Below, piece by piece: positions 56,037-64,000 of a DNA stretch of 64,000 nucleotides. The stretch's first letter is position 1. Each line of letters opens with the position of its first letter. A program made the position numbers and the translations under genes. This stretch comes from Trichoplax adhaerens (taxonomy: Eukaryota > Placozoa > Uniplacotomia > Trichoplacea > Trichoplacidae). Location: the NCBI RefSeq assembly GCF_000150275.1, contig NW_002060954.1, positions 434,287 to 498,286 on the forward strand. Direction: 5' to 3'. The notes below the pieces were generated by a model. That model was not told the origin of the DNA. It ran no database searches and saw nothing but the letters and a program-made list of their open reading frames with translations.

Positions 56037-58261
56037 TGGCAAAGATCTTGTTAAAAAATATAACTCAGGATCTACTAAAATATAATATCGAACTGTATTT
56101 TATGCAAAGAACTATCAAAATACAGACTATAACTACCAAATGTGCTAAAATATGCAATTGTGGCTGCAACCACAGCGTTTACATAAAAATACCGATAAAT
56201 TTAGCATATAGCAGTTGATATAAACGTTACGACCTCTTTACTATTTAAACCTTTATAGATTTATCTTCGTATGCTATTGTAAATCTAATCGCGTTACAAA
56301 TGGTGGTAACTAATTATAGCTGTAGATTAATAACATCTTAATTTAGTACTGCTGATGCGCTGATGAGTACTTGATAAATATAGTTCATGCTGCTTGATCT
56401 TATCAACAGTAAAAGTGGCCTAACAAAGATGTTATCTATGAAATATATGTCAGAAAATGGAGTAAATTTTGCGCATTAGATACAAATGTACTCGTACAAA
56501 CGCTTCCTCTCATGACTTATAGCCTTCTGCATAGAGCGTCTTAATATTTTGGAATAGAAATCATCACACCTATTCATATGTACGAATGCACAGAATAAAA
56601 TACATAATATACAGTACGTGTATGTGATGGATATGAATTCTTCTCGTCAGACTTTTATTTACGATTAATATCATTTTAAAATGAGATTCTTATTAATAAA
56701 TAAAAATTTGTAACACTTCATGTGTATACGTATTCTATATAGTACTAGGATCAGCTTATGATGTTTTAAAGTTATCACTGTTTAAATGAGCAATATTGAG
56801 TTAGTGTCTGAGGTGTAGCACGGTATTAGTAGTTGTCTACCTTTGGCTTTCAATTACTGAAAAAGCTAAATACAATGCATTTATAAAGATGTGGTGTCTT
56901 TTCAGAACATGTGGCCAGCTCCGGTGTGCAGATTCTGATACCACATTAAAACATGTTCATTTATGCATTGTTTTGTATTTACTGTAAATCCTTATCCACT
57001 CTAGATTTTGTATTGCTCTTTTATTGTACTGTCAGTAAAGTGTGCCTTGCCTAATGTTATTTTGTACCTGATTTTTTAATTTCCAAGGAAGTTCCGAGTC
57101 TGAAATATTGAACGATAGTAGGTATTAATAGCTAAGTATGTATATTGATTAACGGCTAAATGAATGTCAGCACAGGATTAGACTTCATTTCATTTATTAG
57201 TACTCTATGCAGTACTTGTTAATACCTATATATTTAAATTGCTGATGTTAAAACGTTACGCATAATTTAATACACTTGCGTATTAAAGATTCATTTTTTA
57301 ATAGTCCGTGATAAATTCATAATAACATTTTTAACACTTTCATGGTATTACACGGGTAAATAAAAATTCCCTAGTTGATTGTCGGCCATAAAACCAAAAG
57401 GATTCAGCAGTTAATAGTTATTAGAGGAACGATCGATTTGATCATGAATGTACATATCTGTAGTAAATACTTAATTCTTTATACTTAAAACCTGCTTTTG
57501 TGAGGTTCGTACAGTTTAAACCTTTAAGTTTCTATTGTACTGTAGGTGATTAATATTTAAAGAGCGAGTAAATCAAACCGAACCGGTCAAGGTCTATATC
57601 TATATACAATAACATTGCTATCTAACAGGTCAGAAACATCGTTAAATTTGTAATCAAATCTTAAAAGCATCTTAAGGAATTCAAATAACTATTTGATAAT
57701 TAAGTTAAAAAAATACAATTTAAGAATGAAAAATTATAAAAAATATTATGAAGGATGGTTTCTGATCGGAAAGACATCAACAAATTATGTCATTCATTAC
57801 AATATGCAAGTTAAATAACCACTACTATACGTTACTGGTGATTTTAAGATGATGTTGCTTCGACTGCGTGATTAGCTTTGCAAATTTCGTACAACTGCGT
57901 ATGAAGTCGGAATAATTACTATACGATCCAATAATAACTCAGCAATATTCTTTACTTCTAATAACAGAAATGGCTTATTTTACGAAGGTACGACTAACAT
58001 TTCTCATGATACCGTAAGTATCTGTATAAATTGCGCTTTATCAAATTAGTAATCATTGTAGCCAAGTAGCGACTTAATTGACAAGTCAACTTAAGTATAG
58101 AATACCACTAACAATCATGAAGTAATGTGAGTTTTACTTTCCAATAAGAACTGAGTATCATGTAGAAGTTTACAAGAACCATTAAGCTCTCAGACAGATA
58201 CTACAAATGTATAAAAGGACGAATAAAATACTATAATTTGAATAATATTTATTTTCAACTT
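56037..58261. other. Convergent 3'-3' spacer (IFT22 / TAOK)
   Basis: About 2.2 kb, AT-rich, with no supported exon. The frame at 56036-56218 begins within the IFT22 stop codon region and is not gene-like. GTAC-type words are single, not arrayed. Confidence 0.5.
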
Positions 58262-61200
58262 CTAGTATTCATGCGCGCTTTCCTTCTTATTCATAAAAGA
58301 TTGAGACTTTCCGAAATTCCGAATGCCTGATGATGTTGAACTAGATTTATATAAATGCGATAGACTAGCATCCAAGGACTCTTTGAAAAAATTTAACTCA
58401 TACTGGTGTCTCTGCTGCAATTCTTGTTGTCTTTCTAGCCTTAGCTGCTGCAAAGCCATACTTTCTTCCATTTTCTATAATTGTGATATTTATATTACAA
58501 AAATTAATCGCAACATTTCTTAAAATAGTATAGCATAAATGAGACTGACTCTGCTATCCATTTCTTTGCGTCTATTCGTAATTTTTTCTTCGCACTCCGT
58601 TCGTTCTTTTTCATTTTGTGTCTTCATTTGAATCATCATTCGACTCTGATAAGCGCTCAGCATTTCCTTTTCCTGTTGTAACATCCTTTCTAATGCTTGC
58701 TGCTCAATTGTTTGAGATTCAGTTAACCTCGACTATTATCGAGAAATTAATTCTTATCAGGATATTGAATAATGACTTATCACATAAATACAATCAACAG
58801 CCTATATATAATTCTCAAAATACGAGGCCATACCGCTTGCTCTTCTACAAGGTCTACAATAGTCTTATCGTACTGTTCCTCCAATGCCGCCATTTTCCGA
58901 TTTCTTTCTTCCTTAAGTTGTTTACTTATTTCTCTATGCTTCTCTCTCGGCTCCCTTTGTAATAGTTGTTTTTCGTACGATTTAAATTGGCGATTCTGCG
59001 TCTTGACCATATCAGCAAACTGTCTTTTTATGCGATCTTTTTGTGTCTGAGGATTTAATAGTAATGTTAGAATTAATTTCAAGAAAGAGAAGGAAATTCA
59101 CAAAAAGTCCTCCTACTTTTAAATTTCTAGGTTGTTGTCGCTGAGCTATTAACTGTTTCTTTCGTTGTTCATTTCTTCTTTGCCGTTCATATTCATTTTC
59201 ATTATCCCATTCTATTCTATGCTGTTTTTGCTGCTGTGCTAATCGTAAATCCTGAATTACTTTCATATGTTTCGACTCTGTATCATTTATAATTTCAAGA
59301 TGACGTTGCAACGTCTCATGAGACTGATCTTTTCTCTGCTGCATAAAATTAAGTTCCTAATGTTGCAAGTTTAGCGCTTTAGTACTTATTAGTATATAAA
59401 TCCTTACATACATATGATAATAATGTAAATAAGATTACTTTCATTCGTAAAATGAATCTCGCTTTGATTCTTACTACCTGCTGCAAGAGCTGCTTTTCTA
59501 GGTTGTGGTGGCACAATAATTGTTCCTTTCTGAATTGTCTAAGTTTGAGATCTGCACCATTTCGTAATTCTTGTAATTTACGTCTTTCGTCCTCGGATTG
59601 ACGTTGCAAAACCTCATCTAATTTTTTGCGTTTCATAGTTTCTCTATCTTTACTACTACAGCTCATTTCATCCAATTCCTATCAAAAATAACATCTTTTT
59701 CAGTATGATCTTAAGCTATAAAGAAATGACTTATAACAGCGATTGTCTTGTGAAATATATAATACGAATGAATTAATTATTACCTTTTTTATTGAAGTTT
59801 TTATTATCTTAAAATCCGCTTTTTGTTGGCTATTAAACTGCTTCATTTCTTGTTCGTTCTTATCACGAACTGTTTTCCAATATTTCTTTTCTTCTGTTAC
59901 ACAAGCACGCAGCTGAATTGTTAAAAACATTAAATTTTGTTACTGTGAAATATGTAATATCGATGAATGTTAAGTATCAAACTATTACATTTTGTTCCAA
60001 GTCTCCTTTGTGTTTATTTCTTATTCTTTCAAGTTCTCTTTCCGTTCCGTGTAAGAAGCTCTCATGATCCTTATCCAATTGCTTGATTTGTTCATGTAAT
60101 TCAGATGTTAACTTCGCATTTAATGATTGCAGTTGATGTTGGTGTTGTTGTCTCATACGAGTATATATTAATAGCTGTTCTCTATAGTTGTTGTGCGATG
60201 CATGCTCACGCCTTTCTCGTGATACAAAACTAATAGGTCTTATGGTAGCAAACCGATCTTGTCCAAGCAAATCTCGATCTTCACTACTCTCATTCTCTCT
60301 AACAGGTTCATTCTACGTAATGAAATCATTATTGATAGTCAAATACTTTCAGCTAACGGCATTTTTAGTCAAATACGTTAACAAATATTTAGTATAACTA
60401 CGAACTAACCATAGATCTATCACTAATTTCTGCTATATTGCTTGATGATTGCGATGAATTATCGTCATCGCTATCATGGTCTATGTGAGGCTAGAACATA
60501 CAGGTTAAACAGAATTAATAATACTAAAATGAAAAAAACTCAAAGAAGTTCTATATCATTCAGGCTAATCTGTAATCGTTACCATAGTTGGTCCATTTCT
60601 CTGTTGTTCCGTAGCGGGTTGAGAATTTATATTCGTCTGTTCGGATTCTTCTATGACAATCTTTTTTAGTCTTTTGTAGCTCAGACTATCCATTGTTCTA
60701 ACAGCTTCTTTTGTTCTTTGAATTAGGTTAAACAGGATATGTGCAGGCCTGTCTTGTGTTACAAATTCATGCTAATTTTCGTTTGTAATAAACATCTATT
60801 AATTGCTGATAATTACAAATATTAATTCAATGAGTGTTGAGCGTTTTCGAAATTACTTACCAGCATTAAATCCTCAGTCGATGGTCTATCTTTAGCGTCT
60901 TTGTTAAGGCATTTTGCAACAAAAGATACGAAAGCTACAGACCTGGTATATTACATCATTCAAAATGAAACGGCATCATCTTTTACGGCGTAGTTATATT
61001 ATTAGTAGTTTACCTTATTATGAAAAGTAAATAACAGCGAAAACTAACCATCTAGGGGATTCCTTCAGAGTTGGAGGATCATTCTGGGCTATATGATATA
61101 AAGCACTCATAGCATTCATATTTATCAGAGGGGGCTTTCTTTCAGCTAGAAAACATTTACCAAATTAAAGAGTATTTAATAATATTTAAGACAGATATTA

Positions 61201-62854
61201 TTATAATAATCTTGTATATTCTAACCTAATTCGATACAAGTTATCCCAAGAGACCAGACGTCGGCCTATTTAATAAATTTAAGCTTGTAATTCAAAATTA
61301 TATGATGGATATAAACCTGTACTAAATTTATAATATGGATGTAACAAAATCACCTTTCCATCATAAGGGCCTTCATCCATCGAAAGTATAACTTCAGGCG
61401 CCATCCTGGAATTGAATAGTGTGATGGAATTGTCTTAAAATGATGTAACGATCGCACTATACCTTAATATACTGTGTATGCTTTAACATAAACTATAAGA
61501 CTTTTTCAGTAATTATGGCAGCATGATAAACCATCAGTATATTTTCCAGTATAACAAATATATACGAAACAAAAGTACATATCACATGATAGGTATCTTA
61601 CCAATAAGGCGATCCAACGAATGTTGTTGCAGGACATTTTAAAGAAGCTGACCCAAAGTCGCCTATATAGCATAACCGATAGAGACGTTAGATCTTTATT
61701 GATATGTTTATTACACCAGCGCATGAAAGATGTTTGCATCAGCCTTTACCTAGCTTTACTACTCCTTCGGATGTTAGTAATACGTTACCAGCTGAAAAAT
61801 GTAATAAAATCATTAGGATTCTGTCTTAGATTGAGCTTTTAGTCTTCTATATACCTTTTACGTCTCTATGTATTCTGTTCGTACTGTGCAGATAACGCAA
61901 ACCCTATGTGTATATATGATACATTGTTAAGATAGGACGCATACTGGAAGATAGTTATCCTTCTTAAATTGCTTATTTTCGGTTTTAAGATGTTAGATTA
62001 TAGAAGGCTTACCTCTAATGTTCCTATGCAAATGGCTGCAACCTCATTCTCATGTAGTAAGTCTTTGTGGACTTTAATGGTATAAAAATCAAGAAATTAC
62101 AATTTTTAATACAATTTAAATTCCACGAAAATAATTGCGTTCTGAGTGCGTATGTCACAATACCTTCTACGATATCTGCGGCTGATCCTATGCAGTATTC
62201 CATTGAAAGCTAGATAAAGTAAGCAAGAATCGTTTAAGTTTGCCGATTGCAATAGTTCGTTTAGAGTACGGGTGTGTCTCAGAGCGTCATTGAATCATTC
62301 ATGCCTCGAGATAGTGTATAATTTAATTAAGTTTACGTGAGCTACAACAAAATTTTGTAACATACCCAAACGTAATCATCCACTAAATAGCAACCATAAT
62401 ATTCAATAATATTCTTGTGACTACATGACCGTAGGAAGCTTATTTCTTTAATAATTTCTTGCCATTTCTACGAAGTCCGAATTAGTTGCTTTTAAATAAA
62501 TAATATTACTGTATATTACCTAGGGCTCACATAATGATTCTTTCTTTACCTCTTCGGAATTTTTACCATTGAATGACATCTTCTTGATAGCCATGGCTTG
62601 GCTATTACTTTTATTACGTGCCTAATAGAAATATTTGATACTTTTATAATTTGCAACATTCAAATCAGATTTAACTTAAAATCTGTAGAAAATAAGTATT
62701 ATATTAATTATAATTAGGTTGGCTTCCTTACAAAGTAGACAGCTCCGAAGCTGCCATGGCCAATTTCTCTTAAGATATTAAATTTCTTATTTGGATTTTC
62801 ATGCGAAAAATATTCACCTACATTAGGGTCATTCCAACCCGTTGTAGAAGGCAT
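58262..62854 (-). CDS. TAOK: TAO-type (thousand-and-one) Ser/Thr protein kinase, STE20 family
   Basis: The ATG at 62854 gives [20 protein letters not shown], close to the vertebrate MPST...DPEIAELF start; a longer frame to 62896 begins with TTG and is rejected. The kinase domain spans about 13 exons to near 60850. It has [14 protein letters not shown] (glycine loop), AMAIKKMS (catalytic Lys), [20 protein letters not shown] (61857-61906), [51 protein letters not shown] and [13 protein letters not shown]. An acidic/serine linker follows. Then a very long coiled-coil region contains [17 protein letters not shown] (60270-60210), RHNLEQ-like [13 protein letters not shown], and a Q/R-rich tail ending [11 protein letters not shown] kinases act upstream of p38/JNK and Hippo. 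All key catalytic residues are present. Confidence 0.95.
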
Positions 62855-63441
62855 TCTATGAAATGAGAAGGAGTGGGTACGTTCGCTTAGAGTCAAGATC
62901 AGGATTTATATCACGTAATCGTGAAGAAGAGCTTTTATGTCTTTACTAATTTCCTGTAGGTTAACGTAGTGAAACGTATACATAACTAAATCTTCTTTAG
63001 CTGTAGCTAACAGCCTCAAATTGTTTTAAATTTAGTATATACTCGTATGGCAATAGTTCTATCGGTACTGTAATGCTGCGCTTCGTTTTGGAAAGATTAA
63101 AATCAATTAATCAGGGTTATGGCCGCACCTCCAACAGATGTGTTTATTGAATAATGTAGAATAAGAGGAGTCACTAGGCTAGTGTTCTGTACGTGTTCGT
63201 ACGTTTAGTTCAGAGTACTGAACTTCTTGCAAGACTCACTCACTTTAGTTTAATTTCGAGGATGAGGTTTTATACATATACAAGAGTTAAGCTAACTATA
63301 GAAGTCTTTCAGGTTCTCCACTGTACACTGTCGACGACTACTACAGTAGATTTCTTTTAGTAGTCCATGACACTGTAAACGATGCAGCACAGCATAAATA
63401 GTACAGAAATTTGTAGTTTGATAAGGGTTGTCGAATCATCT

Positions 63442-63600
63442 CACTGTACTGTACAGTCATGGACTAGTACTGTACGATGGTGTACTGTAGGTACTGTAGT
63501 GTACAATGTACACTGTACAGTACAGTATACGGTATGCAGTACGGTAGTAGTGTTTTTTCGTTTAGTTGTCCTACTACTGTACTGTACACTAGTGCTCGTA
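63442..63600. repeat. GTAC pentamer array upstream of the gene at 63810
   Basis: Runs of GTACTGTACAGT, GTACACTGTACAGTACAGTA and ACTGTACTGTACACTAG occupy this stretch. It is again the spacer between two divergent starts. Confidence 0.85.
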
Positions 63601-63617
63601 TAAATATAGTACAAATA

Positions 63618-63690
63618 TTATAATAATAATAATAATAATATATAATTAATTAATTAATTTGTATACTGTATTATTATTATTATTACACTA
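63618..63690. repeat. (AAT)n ... (ATT)n hairpin microsatellite
   Basis: A run of AATAAT triplets, then TATAATTAATTAATTAATTT, then GTATACTGTA and a run of ATTATT triplets. The two triplet runs are complementary, giving a potential hairpin of about 20 bp per arm. Confidence 0.75.
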
Positions 63691-63809
63691 CCTGAAATTG
63701 GCAAATATAACAGAGCACATTAAACATACTGTACCTAGACCAGAACGGCATACATAGTCGTTAAATCGATTTCTCTTCTGTGCTGTACTTATCATGAATA
63801 AAAATTCTT

Positions 63810-64000
63810 ATGGCTTTCACTATCGGATCTACTCTAAATGCTGAAGATGCAGATCAGAGCTTATGGTACGGTAGTTCTTTCGTGGATGTAATGCTTTACT
63901 TAAGGGATGGTTAGTTACTATAAAAATTTATCATCAAATGCTATTTCTGATATCTTGACGAGCATGGTAACGGGTAAAAGCTTTTTTACTCATGGGTAAG
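63810..64000 (+). CDS. First exon of an unidentified gene (runs off the window)
   Basis: The ATG at 63810 starts MAFTIGSTLNAEDADQSLWY, continues GSSFVDVMLYLRDG and reaches a donor-like G|GTTAGT at 63909-63911. The composition is protein-like (acidic, aromatic, no repeats) and the position mirrors other divergent gene starts. The next exon cannot be fixed before the window ends; short candidates near 63975-63993 are unconvincing. A small out-of-frame ATG at 63793 precedes it. The family is not recognised. Confidence 0.45.

Larger units (their letters stand above)
62855..63809. other. Divergent spacer (TAOK / gene at 63810) with GTAC array
   Basis: The TAOK-proximal part (62855-63350) is plain AT-rich DNA. 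A reverse-complement CATGGACTACTAAAAGAAA motif lies at 63353-63371, a direct CATGGACTAGTACTGTAC at 63456-63473, and GTAC arrays at 63442-63600. The frame at 63382-63603 is a repeat-derived frame. Confidence 0.7.

Noticed and set aside
62855-62896. N-terminal extension of the TAO kinase ([13 protein letters not shown])
   Set aside because: It begins with TTG and is not conserved. The ATG at 62854 matches the family start MPST.

Overview
This is an AT-rich eukaryotic nuclear window. Its genes are split into many short exons by GT-AG introns, mostly 60-600 bp. Ten genes can be named or placed in a family, and most are typical of animals: a selenocysteine thioredoxin reductase, a Brambleberry/KAR5 nuclear-fusion protein, GNB1L, HSCB, AIFM3, an RFFL/RNF34-type ubiquitin ligase, THOC5, IFT22 and a TAO kinase. 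IFT22 implies cilia and TAO kinase, AIFM3 and RFFL point to Metazoa. Compact introns, low G+C and preserved animal gene linkage suggest an early-branching invertebrate such as a placozoan or sponge. That identity is an inference.

Layout: 61-1246 (+) has two poorly known exons. 1746-3000 is repeat rich. 3700-7920 (+) is thioredoxin reductase, with an in-frame UGA (Sec) and a candidate SECIS near 8136-8182. 9742-12095 (-) is brambleberry. 12383-13200 holds repeats and a long hairpin. 13252-15350 (+) is GNB1L and 15848-17368 (-) is HSCB. 17415-18385 is repeats. 18972-25340 (+) is AIFM3 and 26521-28438 (-) is RFFL/RNF34. 29218-31870 is repeats. 32033-37394 (+) is THOC5. 39555-43772 (-) is a Ras-association/coiled-coil protein and 44321-50979 (-) a two-SAM-domain protein. 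53818-53979 is repeats. 54569-56036 (+) is IFT22 and 58262-62854 (-) is TAO kinase. 63442-63600 is repeats, followed by the start of another + strand gene near 63810.

Two architectural patterns stand out. First, gene orientation alternates almost perfectly, giving five divergent pairs (brambleberry/GNB1L, HSCB/AIFM3, RFFL/THOC5, SAM/IFT22, TAOK/63810) and five convergent pairs. Dense arrays of the palindromic pentamer GTACA/GTACT occupy the 5'-5' spacers (and the 5' side of TXNRD) and are nearly absent from the 3'-3' spacers. A second motif, CATGGACTA, recurs with the arrays, and at least one array pair flanks a terminal-inverted-repeat element. Promoter-linked repeats or MITE debris retained near promoters are the main explanations. 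Second, the human homologues TXNRD2, GNB1L, AIFM3, HSCB and THOC5 all lie on 22q11-q12, so the window looks like a fragment of a very old animal linkage group.

Functionally the set covers redox and Fe-S biology (TXNRD, HSCB, AIFM3), apoptosis and ubiquitin control (AIFM3, RFFL), mRNA export (THOC5), genome-integrity/WD40 biology (GNB1L), cilia (IFT22), MAP-kinase signalling (TAOK) and gamete/nuclear membrane fusion (brambleberry). No bacterial, viral, CRISPR, rRNA or tRNA feature was recognised.
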